NCBI GenBank assembly: GCA_026984935.1
Contig: JALSRD010000078.1
Span: 62,001 to 126,000 of the forward strand
Length of the DNA: 64,000 nt
Direction of reading: 5' to 3'
Source of the DNA: Desulfobacterales bacterium
GTDB lineage: Bacteria; Desulfobacterota; Desulfobacteria; Desulfobacterales; JALSRD01
Under the pieces are notes generated by a model, which worked only from the letters and a program-made list of their open reading frames with translations, was not told the DNA's origin and did not search any database. The first letter of the stretch is position 1, and each line of letters starts with the position of its first letter. Shown here one piece after another: positions 7,758 to 15,455 of the stretch. A program made the translations under genes and the position numbers.

Positions 7758-9713
7758 GTGTGGCAATTGGTCAATATGCAGAGAAGGGGTGATTTGACCG
7801 ACTACGGCCTCAAACGCTATTTCGGATTTGACCGTTTTCTCGCGGGACAGCGGGAAGTGGTTGGCAGGATCATGGCCGGGGAATCGGCGGCGGCCATTTT
7901 CCCCACGGGCGGCGGCAAGTCGCTGTGCTACCAGCTGCCGGCCATGCATCTGGAAGGCATCACCTTGGTGGTGTCGCCGCTGCTGTCGCTCATGAAGGAC
8001 CAGATCGGGTTTCTGGAAGCCAAAAAGATCCCGGCGGCCAGGCTGGATTCCAGCATGGGGCGCGAAGCGTATCAGGCCGCCCTGCAGGGTGCCGTGCGCG
8101 GCCGGATCCGGGTTCTGATGGTTTCGGTGGAGCGCTTCAAGAACGAGCGCTTCCGCGGCCAGCTCAAAAGGATGCAGGTGTCGCTGCTGGTGGTGGATGA
8201 AGCCCACTGCATCTCCGAATGGGGCCACAATTTCCGGCCGGACTATCTGAAGATCCCGATTTATCAGAAGGAGTTTGGCATCCCGCAGGTGCTCCTGCTC
8301 ACGGCCACGGCCACGCCCAAGGTCGTAGAGGATATGTCTGCAAAATTCGGGATTGCACGCCAAAATGTCTTTGCCACGGGATTTTTCAGAAGCAACCTGC
8401 ACCTGAGAGTCCGGTCCGCGCCGGAGGACCGCAAAAAAGCGGTGCTGCTGGAAGCGCTGCAGGAGGAACCATCGGGCCCGGCCATCGTTTACGTGACTTT
8501 GCAAAAGACCGCCGAGGCCGTGGCGCAGTACCTCATCTCCAGAGGAGTGGATGCCAAGGCCTACCACGCCGGCATGCAAACCGATGTGCGGGAAGAGATA
8601 CAGAACCGCTTCATGGGCGGCAGCCTGGATACGGTGGTGGCCACCATTGCCTTCGGCATGGGCATCGACAAGCGCGACATCCGCCGGGTGATTCACTACG
8701 ATCTGCCCAAATCCATCGAGGGCTACAGCCAGGAGATCGGCCGCGCCGGAAGAGACGGGAAAGTGTCGCTGTGCACGCTCATCGGCAACCGCAGCAACGT
8801 GTCGCTGCTGGAAAATTTCGTTTACGGCGATACACCGGAGCTTTCCGGCATCCGCCATGTACTGGAGGTCATCAAAGAGAACGACGGCCGCCGGCTGGAT
8901 GTCCGCCTTTACCGCCTTTCGGTGGCGGCCGACATCCGCCTGCTGCCGTTGAAAACGCTGTTCGTCTACCTGGAGATGGACGGCATCTTAAAGCCCCGCT
9001 ACACCTATTTTGAGAGCTATCCGTTCAAGCCGATCAAAGGTGAAGAAGAAATCACAGCGGCCTTTTCCGGCGAGCGCCGGCGTTTCGTGGAAACCATTTT
9101 CCGCCATACTAAGGCGGGAAGGACCTGGTCGCACCCGCAGATCGACCGGATAGCCGAAGCCTCCGGCTCGGAACGCTCCCGCGTGCTGGCCGCGCTGGAG
9201 TACTTTGACGAAAAAGGCTGGATCGCGTTGCAGCCCAAAACCAGCGTGGATGTCTATGAAATCGTCAAGCGCGATTTCGACGCCGATGAGACCGCCGGGC
9301 GCCTCTTTGAGCTGTTCCGGCAGAAGGAAACCATGGACGTGGCGCGCATCCATGCGATGATCGCCCTTTTCGAGGGCCGCGAATGTCTGGCGATAAAGCT
9401 CTCGCGGCATTTCGGCGAGGCCATCGACCGGTCCTGCGCAAACTGTACCTTTTGCCTGACCGGCAAACCTGCATCCCTGGTAGAGGAGCCGCTGCCGGCC
9501 GTCAGGCGTGCCGATCTCCAAAACGGCCTGCAGGAACTGCTAGATGCGGCCGGGGGGCCGGTGTCCGCCGACCTGGCCGCCCGTTTTCTCTGCGGCATCA
9601 CCACCCCGCGGCTCACCCGGCTCAAGGCCCGGCGGCTCAGCGGTTTCGGCCGCTTTGAGAAACACCCCTATCAGGAGATCAGACGCCTGGCGCAAGGCAA
9701 AGAGCGTGTTTGA
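7758..9713 (+). CDS. RecQ-like ATP-dependent DNA helicase
   Basis: About 650 residues. Helicase motifs appear in order: motif 0 region FGFDRFLAGQREV, Walker A FPTGGGKSLCYQLP, Walker B VVDEAHCISEWGHNFRPDY, motif III LLTATATPKV, then VYVTLQKTAE, motif V ATIAFGMGIDKRDIR and motif VI QEIGRAGRDG. The C-terminal part keeps a zinc-binding remnant (CANCTFC) and a winged-helix-like region. RecQ unwinds DNA 3' to 5' in recombination and repair. The start is uncertain: GTG at 7758 (AGGAGG about 15 bases upstream), ATG at 7776, or TTG at 7794, which has AAGGGGTG close upstream. The zinc-binding region is shorter than in E. coli RecQ, so 'RecQ-like' is the safe name. Confidence 0.9.
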   Translation: MWQLVNMQRRGDLTDYGLKRYFGFDRFLAGQREVVGRIMAGESAAAIFPTGGGKSLCYQLPAMHLEGITLVVSPLLSLMKDQIGFLEAKKIPAARLDSSMGREAYQAALQGAVRGRIRVLMVSVERFKNERFRGQLKRMQVSLLVVDEAHCISEWGHNFRPDYLKIPIYQKEFGIPQVLLLTATATPKVVEDMSAKFGIARQNVFATGFFRSNLHLRVRSAPEDRKKAVLLEALQEEPSGPAIVYVTLQKTAEAVAQYLISRGVDAKAYHAGMQTDVREEIQNRFMGGSLDTVVATIAFGMGIDKRDIRRVIHYDLPKSIEGYSQEIGRAGRDGKVSLCTLIGNRSNVSLLENFVYGDTPELSGIRHVLEVIKENDGRRLDVRLYRLSVAADIRLLPLKTLFVYLEMDGILKPRYTYFESYPFKPIKGEEEITAAFSGERRRFVETIFRHTKAGRTWSHPQIDRIAEASGSERSRVLAALEYFDEKGWIALQPKTSVDVYEIVKRDFDADETAGRLFELFRQKETMDVARIHAMIALFEGRECLAIKLSRHFGEAIDRSCANCTFCLTGKPASLVEEPLPAVRRADLQNGLQELLDAAGGPVSADLAARFLCGITTPRLTRLKARRLSGFGRFEKHPYQEIRRLAQGKERV

Positions 9714-9792
9714 CAGCCCGCTGTGCGCTGGGAACCGCCTCCCGCGCGGCGCAGCGCACGTATCGCGTGATTGGCGTCAAGTTGATTTTGAT

Positions 9793-9993
9793 GATTTCGT
9801 AAAAAGTCCGGATTTTTCGCTTGCGCAAGCCTCGGCGGAAGCTGTGTACCGTTTTGCCAAATTCTGAAAATGCGTCGCTTTTTCCCTCGAAGTATTTGGG
9901 ATTGTTAACGCTCAGCGATGCACAGCTATGCACAGCGCTTTTCGACGAAAAGTCTTGCGATGCACTCGAAACCGGCTTTTTGCGAGTCTGTCA
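9793..9993. repeat. dispersed repeat family, copy A (about 200 bp)
   Basis: The left end reads GATTTCGTAAAAAGTCCGG and the right end CCGGCTTTTTGCGAGTCTG, an imperfect inverted repeat. Inside is CTTGCGCAAGCCT followed by a block with GTTTTGCCAAATTCTGAAAA. The same ends and CTTGCGCAAGCCT recur in copy B (35358-35447); CTTGNGCAAGCCT and the internal CCAAATTC block recur in reverse orientation in copy C (about 52450-52625). The right end covers the stop codon of the adjacent ATPase gene. The gap 9714-9990 contains nothing else that I can recognise. Confidence 0.75.
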
Positions 9994-11091
9994 ATTCTGT
10001 TCGGATGTAAGCCATCTGCGGAAGAAGGGGTCGTGGATCTTCCAGGTTTTATTTTTGTCTAAAAGGCCGGTTTTTTTGATACCCGCCAATGCAGCGGTGA
10101 CCTGTGAGGCCGTTCTGAAGCCGGTTTTGTTCAGGTTTTGGGCGGCGAATATATTTTTTCCGGCCGTCAGCGCCACGAGTTTCAGCGCCCTTTTCTGGTT
10201 CAGGGTCAACGAATCCCACAGGTAGGCATATTCCGGTGTGCGTTTTGCCACCATCTCGCATTTTACGCGATCGAGGTGCTCGAAGGACGGTTCCCTTGCT
10301 TCCCACAGGTTGAAAAAGAACTCCTGAACATACATGGGGTGGTTCTCGCACAGCGCCACGACCTCTTCGATCAGTGCGTCGGCGATGCTTCTCCCGGCGT
10401 TGCGGTACAGCCTTTTAATCCATTTTGCATAGTCGCGCGTTGGGATTCTGCCCAAAGGAAAACTGGTCGCCAGCAGGTAAAAGGCACGTTTGCGGTCGTT
10501 GAACATCTCCGTGATCAGGTGCTTCTGGCTGCCGGCGAAAATGTAGGCGATCCTGTCGTGTTGCTGGATGGATTTCCGCAGGCGCTTTTCAAAGGCATCC
10601 CCGCCATAGGCGGCGACTTCCTGGAACTCGTCGAAGGCCACCGCCAGCTTCTTTTTTCTGGAAAAGGCCTCGATAACGGCGAACAGTTCGTCGATGGTCT
10701 TGTCCTGCGCCGAGCGGTTGAAGACCGGAGACGCCGTGGGCATTCCGGTCAGCGCGTCGACGCTGAAGTTGAGCCCCACGCTGCGGATTTTTTCGCGGAG
10801 CATCTTCATCAGGCGGTCCATCCGTGACTCCAGCGAGCTGATGCCTTTCAAAAAGGCCGCGATAAACTCGTCGGCATGCGTCGTGCCGTAAAGATCGATG
10901 TAGACCGGCGTGATGTTTTTGAGCTCCCGGAACACTTTCAGGATAAGCGAGCTTTTGCCGTAGCGCCGGTGGGAGTAAAGCAGTACGTTCTGCGAACTTT
11001 CGATGTAGCGCCGCATTTCCCGGCGCTCTTTGAGCCGGTCGCAGAAAGCAGGCTCGGCGACAACTCCTGAAAAGCGAAACGGGTTCGGCAT
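9991..11091 (-). CDS. archaeal-type STAND ATPase (AAA/NTPase with C-terminal winged helix)
   Basis: A 366-residue protein. An N-terminal segment FRFSGVVAEPAFCDR precedes a P-loop (LLYSHRRYGKSSLILKVF); Walker B is KLAVAFDEFQEV and the sensor region IAYIFAGSQKHLI. The C-terminal ~100 residues (SLTLNQKRALKLVAL...TASQVTAALAGIKKTGLL...WKIHDPFFRRWL) look like a winged helix. This is the archaeal ATPase (MNS/STAND) family, frequent in archaea and patchy in bacteria, usually of unknown role in signalling, defence or mobile elements. AGGAAAGGAC precedes the ATG. Codon use looks less GC-biased than its neighbours, in keeping with horizontal transfer. Its stop codon lies within the end of a dispersed repeat. 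Confidence 0.85.
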   Translation of the reverse strand: MPNPFRFSGVVAEPAFCDRLKERREMRRYIESSQNVLLYSHRRYGKSSLILKVFRELKNITPVYIDLYGTTHADEFIAAFLKGISSLESRMDRLMKMLREKIRSVGLNFSVDALTGMPTASPVFNRSAQDKTIDELFAVIEAFSRKKKLAVAFDEFQEVAAYGGDAFEKRLRKSIQQHDRIAYIFAGSQKHLITEMFNDRKRAFYLLATSFPLGRIPTRDYAKWIKRLYRNAGRSIADALIEEVVALCENHPMYVQEFFFNLWEAREPSFEHLDRVKCEMVAKRTPEYAYLWDSLTLNQKRALKLVALTAGKNIFAAQNLNKTGFRTASQVTAALAGIKKTGLLDKNKTWKIHDPFFRRWLTSEQN

Positions 11092-11606
11092 GTCCTTTCC
11101 TCCAATTTAATTCAACGTCGCATATACGGCGCGGCAATTCATGCGAAAAACAGCTTTACCGCCATTGGCCGGCTTGCCGTAGAGGGCCGCTGGCGGCTTA
11201 ATCCAGTACGGCTTCTGTTTTTGCCCCTTGGGTTGACTCTGTGGGAGGGCCGACGGCACTGCCGTTATCACGACATAGTAGTAAAGGACGACAGCTACAG
11301 CCTCGATGCCCTGGCCTGCAGTACCCCGATTATTGTAACGTCAGCGTTTACGTAATGCCAGACTCATCTTGAAGGTAAATATATTACGTAATTAGCGTAA
11401 TGTCAACCGGTGTTTGGGCGCCCGCCGGTACACCGAGAAGAGGGCGGCTTTAGGTGATTCTCGCGTGGCCGGTTTTCCCCGTCAGGTCTGAGCGTACTCT
11501 GATTTTGCTCCCCTGCTTTCAGCGGAATAGGGGCCTGTGGAAACCGGCGGAAGCGGTAGGGTTCGCGTGTGCAAAAGGCTGCAAACGGCTTTTGAAAATG
11601 CGCGCG
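11092..11606. other. intergenic region with degraded open frame
   Basis: About 500 bases. On the minus strand, upstream of the ATPase gene, a promoter (11378-11406) is followed by an ATG at 11367 that opens only eight codons (MSLALRKR) before TGA. Beyond that TGA the same frame stays open for about 75 codons without another start near its beginning. It could be a decayed gene or a non-coding leader; I recognise no family. The part from 11410 to 11606 shows nothing I can name. Confidence 0.35.
11378..11406 (-). promoter_or_regulatory. sigma70 promoter with internal operator dyad, upstream of the STAND ATPase
   Basis: On the minus strand TTGACA is separated by exactly 17 bases from TATATT. The whole spacer is an inverted repeat with arms TTACG and CGTAA around a 7-base centre. 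A repressor bound there would sit between -35 and -10. A further ATTACGTAA lies just downstream. The transcript would run through the degraded frame into the ATPase gene. Confidence 0.6.
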
Positions 11607-11960
11607 TTACAGAAAAGTGGATCCGATCCAGGTGGCGATGCGGTTGCCGGCCACCACGAAAAGGGCGATGATAAAAGTTTCGACAGCCACCTTGGTGCTG
11701 ACCGAAGTCAGGATGACGGCCGCCGCCAGGTCGGTGGCGACGGCAAGGCCCAGGCCGGCCATGAGGCCCCAGTGGCGGATCATCCAGGTCATCAGGATGA
11801 GCAGCGGGATGCTGGCAAAGGTCCCCAGGATCACCAGCCAGTAAATGGAAAAGGGCGCCTGCTTGTTGAGCAGGTTGGTCATGGCGCCCAGCCGGGGGCA
11901 CACCACGAAAAAGGCAAAGGCGGACAGTGTGACCACGTAGGAAAGCAGACTTTCGTTCAT
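11607..11960 (-). CDS. small four-span inner membrane protein, last gene of the MerR operon
   Basis: A 117-residue hydrophobic protein with about four membrane segments (residues 5-24, 34-56, 58-80 and 87-108). The N-terminal span contains a single cysteine in VVCPRLGAMTN. The start at 11960 (MNESLLSYVV) is supported by AGGAG 10 bases upstream; the frame stays open further upstream without support. It follows the NHL lipoprotein gene by 52 bases in the same direction and is the last gene under the MerR-type promoter at 15.2 kb. It lacks the vicinal cysteine pair of MerT, so it is not a recognisable mercuric transporter. I do not know the family; an ion-conducting or anchoring role in the operon's envelope system is possible. 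Confidence 0.8.
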   Translation of the reverse strand: MNESLLSYVVTLSAFAFFVVCPRLGAMTNLLNKQAPFSIYWLVILGTFASIPLLILMTWMIRHWGLMAGLGLAVATDLAAAVILTSVSTKVAVETFIIALFVVAGNRIATWIGSTFL

Positions 11961-12012
11961 AAGGGGGGTTGCTCCTTTTTGTTCCGGGTTTGATTTTTGC
12001 CGGCGAAGCGAA

Positions 12013-12999
12013 TTATCGTTCGGGACGGGGTGCGGCGGCAGGTGCAAACTCCTGGATGCGGTTGTTGCCGAAATCCACTATGTACACCTTGCCGGCACCG
12101 TCCGCGGCGACGTCCACCGGGCGGTCGAAAAGGCCGGGCGCCGTTCCGCGGCTGCCGAAGGCCGTTAAAAAGCTGCCGTCGGCGGAAAACTTCTGGATGC
12201 GGTGGTTGTAGAAGTCCGCCACAAAAACATGGCTTCGGGCATCGGTGGCCACGGCCGTGGCCGTTTTGAACCAGCCGTTGAAGCCGCCGGAGATGTTCAG
12301 CGCCAGCGGTCCGCCCCATTTTCGAAGATAGGTGCCGGCTTCGGAAAACACCTGCACGCGGTCGTTGTACGCATCGGCTACGACCAGGTCGCCGGAGGGC
12401 AGCAGCGCGGCATCGGTGGGGTAGTTGAAGCGGCCGGCCGCAATTCCCTTTTTGCCGGTCGTACCGTACTGCCGGATGAACTTCCCGGCGGCATCCAGCA
12501 CCTGCACGCGCTGGTTGAAAAAATCGGCCACATAGAGCCGGCCGGCAGCGTCCACGGACACACCGGCGGGGCCGTCGAAGCGGCCCGCCGCCTTGCCCGC
12601 GCCGCCGATGGAGAAAAGCGCGCGGCCCTTTGTTGAAAAGACCTGGATGCGGTCGTTTGAAAAATCCGCCACGTAGAGCCGCGGGCCGGATAGCGCCAGG
12701 TGCATGGGCCGCTGCAGTTGGCCGGGGCCGCTGCCGGATCTGCCGAACTGCCTCAGAAAGCGGCCCTTTAGGTCAAACACCTGGATGCGGTTATTGCCGG
12801 TGTCGCTGACAAAAACTTCGGAGGCCGATACGGCGATACCCACCGGCGCGTTGAACTGTCCCGGACCCTTTCCGGCCGAACCCCAGACCTGCACCAGGCG
12901 GTAGGGCGGCTCCTGCGGGCCTGGAAACCAGGTGCAGCCGGAAAGCAGGGACAATGCCAGCATGAAGCAGGGCTGCAGGCGGGTCAACAGGCGTTTCAT
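12013..12999 (-). CDS. NHL-repeat lipoprotein (six-bladed propeller)
   Basis: A 328-residue protein. The N-terminus MKRLLTRLQPCFMLALSLLSGC is a lipoprotein signal with lipobox LLSGC, so it is exported and lipid-anchored. Six NHL repeats follow, each with a core such as GPGQFNAPVGIAV...FVSDTGNNRIQVFD, giving a complete six-bladed beta-propeller. NHL propellers usually bind proteins or other ligands and have no fixed catalytic role. Its ATG overlaps the stop of the outer-membrane barrel gene by one base (TGATG), indicating translational coupling. The protein therefore probably acts at the outer membrane with that barrel. No propeller catalytic residues are evident. Confidence 0.9.
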   Translation of the reverse strand: MKRLLTRLQPCFMLALSLLSGCTWFPGPQEPPYRLVQVWGSAGKGPGQFNAPVGIAVSASEVFVSDTGNNRIQVFDLKGRFLRQFGRSGSGPGQLQRPMHLALSGPRLYVADFSNDRIQVFSTKGRALFSIGGAGKAAGRFDGPAGVSVDAAGRLYVADFFNQRVQVLDAAGKFIRQYGTTGKKGIAAGRFNYPTDAALLPSGDLVVADAYNDRVQVFSEAGTYLRKWGGPLALNISGGFNGWFKTATAVATDARSHVFVADFYNHRIQKFSADGSFLTAFGSRGTAPGLFDRPVDVAADGAGKVYIVDFGNNRIQEFAPAAAPRPER

Positions 13000-13931
13000 C
13001 AGAAATTGACACGCACACTGAAGGTGCCGATAAAGTCATTTTCCAGCGCCTGGCCGTTGAGGTCCTGGAAAACCGGCAGTTGAATCGCGGCTTCCACGAC
13101 CATGCGCCGCGTGACGTACTGCAGGCCGGGGGCCACATAGAAGGTCGTGCCGCCGGAGTCCGGATCGTCGATACCGGCCGACACGTTTTTGGCGCGCTGC
13201 ACCAGGTTGCCTTCGAGCACCCCGTAAACAAAGGCCGGCACGCCCGTGCGCAGCGTGCGGGGCCACAGGCGGTACTGAAAGGATGCGTCCAGCCGAATTT
13301 CTTCGCCGAAGCGGAAATCGTCGGCGCGCGTATTGTACTGGTACGCCGCCGCAGCGTCAAATTCCCAGCCCAGGGTCTGCCACGTGGCCACGACACCCGC
13401 AAAAGGATCCCAGGACCCCGAGCCCGGCTGCAGCGGCCGGGGCAGGCGGCCGGAGTCGTCGGCCGCATCGTCTCTGCCGGTGGGCGTTTCCAGGCCTGCA
13501 AAGGGAGCGATGCGCAGGGTGCGCCCCGGCCGATCCCGCTGCCAGAGCGTGTAGCGCGCGAACAGCCGCAGGTCTCCAATTCCGGCAACACTGCGGCTGC
13601 GCCGTCCCGCCGGCAGGCTCGCATCGAGTTTTTTGTTTAGGATCGGCAGCACAGCAAAGGCTGCCAGACGGGGCGTCAGTCCGTACACCCCCACGATGGG
13701 GAAAGCCCACACATCGAGCCGGCGGTCCGCCGGGGTGGGGTCGTCGCCGGCGTGCAGGTATTTCGACTGCACGCGCATGACGGTCTCACCTTTGGCCACG
13801 GGTAGCGCCGTATTGAAGGTGATCGGTGCCGCCAAGGCAGCGGGTGCCGTCAGCGCCGCAGCCGCCGCCAGCACGGCGGCCAGCGGGATCCAAGATCCGC
13901 GGGGATGTTTTGGGGTCATCTTTCTGGCCAT
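12999..13931 (-). CDS. outer-membrane beta-barrel protein (meta-pathway/transporter-like)
   Basis: A 310-residue protein with a signal peptide (AAALTAPAALAAPITF) and alternating beta-strand patterns throughout, ending VRVNF with a terminal phenylalanine as needed for outer-membrane insertion. The overall look, with TFNTALPVAKGETVMRVQS at the start and repeated YGL/FAVLPI strands, fits the PF13557-like 'transporter' barrels found next to metal or aromatic-compound genes. Its start lies inside the 3' end of the HMA-protein gene (16-base overlap), and its stop is coupled to the NHL lipoprotein. It may form a pore or an adhesion site for the lipoprotein. The ligand is unknown. Confidence 0.85.
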   Translation of the reverse strand: MARKMTPKHPRGSWIPLAAVLAAAAALTAPAALAAPITFNTALPVAKGETVMRVQSKYLHAGDDPTPADRRLDVWAFPIVGVYGLTPRLAAFAVLPILNKKLDASLPAGRRSRSVAGIGDLRLFARYTLWQRDRPGRTLRIAPFAGLETPTGRDDAADDSGRLPRPLQPGSGSWDPFAGVVATWQTLGWEFDAAAAYQYNTRADDFRFGEEIRLDASFQYRLWPRTLRTGVPAFVYGVLEGNLVQRAKNVSAGIDDPDSGGTTFYVAPGLQYVTRRMVVEAAIQLPVFQDLNGQALENDFIGTFSVRVNF

Positions 13932-14455
13932 GGGCCCCCTTTCCGGACGCGCTGCGGTGTGATCGTCGGCCGGGCATCCTGCTGTGGCGGGTGAAAGATT
14001 CCCGTGATCCGGACATGGCCTTCTTTCGCAAGTCGATACAGTTGTTCCTGCAGATCTTTTCCGGGATCTTGCAGGCGATAGACTTCCTTTGAGCGGTCGT
14101 CTTCGACAAACCAGCCTCCCTGCCGGTCCATTTTAACCGGTCCGACGATGACGACTTCGATGACGCCGGGCGTAAATCCGGCCTGGCGGATGGCCGCGGG
14201 TATTTCAGAGATGCGGATGGTCTTCCCCGCGAGAGCGTCCATACGCGCCTTGCCGCCCTTGAGGTCCACGGTAACGGATTTGACGCCGGACACTTCCTTG
14301 AGCTTTTTTTCGACGCCGAAGGCGCAGAAAGGACAGGACATGCCGTCAACGGCGACAACGGCGCTGCGCACGCCGGCTGCGGCCGGAGCGGCCCTTAAGG
14401 CCGGCGCCAGAAAGATCGCCGTGATCAGCAGCAGTGTCAGTTTCAAGGGTTTCAT
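13916..14455 (-). CDS. periplasmic heavy-metal-associated (HMA) domain protein
   Basis: A 179-residue protein. Signal peptide MKPLKLTLLLITAIFLAPALRA is followed by an HMA ferredoxin-like fold with metal site GMSCPFCAFGVEK (Cys41 and Cys44), similar to MerP and CopZ. After about residue 100 there is a second region (VIVGPVKMDRQGGWFVED...) not found in MerP, so the protein is more than twice MerP's mature size. A periplasmic metal-binding role is likely, with soft metals such as Hg, Cu or Cd. The ATG at 14455 has AGAAGG upstream. It lies 63 bases after the thioredoxin-fold gene and overlaps the barrel gene. Confidence 0.88.
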   Translation of the reverse strand: MKPLKLTLLLITAIFLAPALRAAPAAAGVRSAVVAVDGMSCPFCAFGVEKKLKEVSGVKSVTVDLKGGKARMDALAGKTIRISEIPAAIRQAGFTPGVIEVVIVGPVKMDRQGGWFVEDDRSKEVYRLQDPGKDLQEQLYRLAKEGHVRITGIFHPPQQDARPTITPQRVRKGGPWPER

Positions 14456-14518
14456 GGGCGCCTTCTTTTCTGTGCAACGCTGCGGGTAAAGGGGCCAAGG
14501 CCCCTTTACCATTCGGCC

Positions 14519-14788
14519 TTACGGCAGCGCCTGGCCGAGTCCGGCGGCTTTCAGCGTGTTTTCGTCGGGTCCCCGGTCTGCACAGCAGCCGGCCAGTTTG
14601 CCGTCGATCACCACGGCCGGAACCGAACGGATGCCCAGCTTCCGGGCCTGTGCGGCCACCGCCGCATCGTGCATGTCGAGAACCTTAACCTCACAGTCCG
14701 GACAGGCATTGCGCCGGACCATTTCCACCGTTTCCGCGCACAGGCTGCAGCCGGCGCTGAAGACTTCAACTTTGCGTTTGGCATTCAC
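14519..14788 (-). CDS. thioredoxin-fold protein with six cysteines, MerR operon
   Basis: An 89-residue cytoplasmic thioredoxin/glutaredoxin-like protein. The active-site CxxC is in FSAGCSLCAET (Cys14 and Cys17), the cis-proline in RSVPAVV, and two further pairs are present: CPDC (29/32) and a vicinal CC (68/69) in KLAGCCADRG. Six thiols in 89 residues suggest binding or transfer of a soft metal ion, or dithiol exchange, rather than ordinary thioredoxin function. The start is GTG; upstream is a very long Shine-Dalgarno, AAGGAGGTGATC, complementary to 12 bases of the 16S rRNA tail, which suggests strong expression. It directly follows merR with a 23-base gap. Confidence 0.88.
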   Translation of the reverse strand: MNAKRKVEVFSAGCSLCAETVEMVRRNACPDCEVKVLDMHDAAVAAQARKLGIRSVPAVVIDGKLAGCCADRGPDENTLKAAGLGQALP

Positions 14789-14811
14789 GAGATCACCTCC
14801 TTTTTATAGCA

Positions 14812-15210
14812 CTATGTATCCAGGGCCGCCAGAATGGGGCAGTTGCGCAACGGCCCGCGGCCCGGGCAGTTCGTTTCCAGCTGTTGCAGGACCTCCAGTA
14901 TCTTTTGCAAAGCTGCGATTTTCTTTTGCACATCCGCCATCTTGGACTGAATGCGCTGCCGTACGTCGCGGCAGCTGCCGCCGGCTTCAGCCCTGATGGA
15001 AAGCAGGTCGGCGATTTCCGTAAGCGAGAAACCCAGCGCCTGGGTGGATTTGATAAACCGGAGGCGCCGCAGGTCGTCCGGGGCGTATTGCCGGTGGCCG
15101 CTGGGATTGCGTGGCGGTTTGGGCAAAACCCCCCTGCGTTCATAGTAGCGCACCGTCGCCGGATTCACTTGGGCCGCTTGGGCCAGTTGAGCGATGGTGT
15201 AAACTCTCAT
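14812..15210 (-). CDS. MerR-family metal-responsive regulator, mercury-type cysteines
   Basis: A 132-residue MerR-family activator. An N-terminal winged helix (YTIAQLAQAAQVNPATVRYY, then GHRQYAPDDLRRL) is followed by the dimerisation helix and a metal loop. Cysteines are at 80 (GGSCRDV), 115 (TNCPGRG) and 124 (RNCPIL). The spacing of 35 and 9 residues equals that of Tn501 MerR (Cys82, 117, 126), where the three cysteines bind Hg(II); this argues for a mercury or closely related soft-metal sensor. It is the first gene of a six-gene operon and has a classic MerR-type 19-bp-spacer promoter directly upstream, so it probably also controls itself. Confidence 0.93.
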   Translation of the reverse strand: MRVYTIAQLAQAAQVNPATVRYYERRGVLPKPPRNPSGHRQYAPDDLRRLRFIKSTQALGFSLTEIADLLSIRAEAGGSCRDVRQRIQSKMADVQKKIAALQKILEVLQQLETNCPGRGPLRNCPILAALDT

Positions 15211-15231
15211 GACTTCTACCCTCCCGTAAAG

Positions 15232-15262
15232 ACTATAAGGTCTGCACCTGAGTGCAGGTCAA
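15232..15262 (-). promoter_or_regulatory. MerR-type promoter/operator (19-bp spacer) of the metal operon
   Basis: On the minus strand -35 TTGACC and -10 TATAGT are separated by 19 bases, the over-long spacer that MerR activators correct by twisting DNA. The spacer contains the dyad CTGCAC-TCAG-GTGCAG. The start codon of merR lies 22 bases after the -10. Confidence 0.9.
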
Positions 15263-15455
15263 GGGGGAAACGATATTTTTTTTAAACTTTTTTTAAACAT
15301 CGCTGAAATTGGTGGCAGGCGGGATGGGCGACGGGCCGCGCAGGTGCGGCGGCGGAGCGATATCGATGTCAGCGGTCCGCCAATTTTGACAAATGCGATG
15401 CACGGCATGTTTGCCTGTGGGAGGACCGGCCGGCTTGGTTTGGGCGGTGGTCGGG

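Noticed and set aside
6678-8858. 726-codon minus-strand frame
   Set aside because: It runs antisense across the aminotransferase, the tRNA and recQ; impossible as a real gene here.
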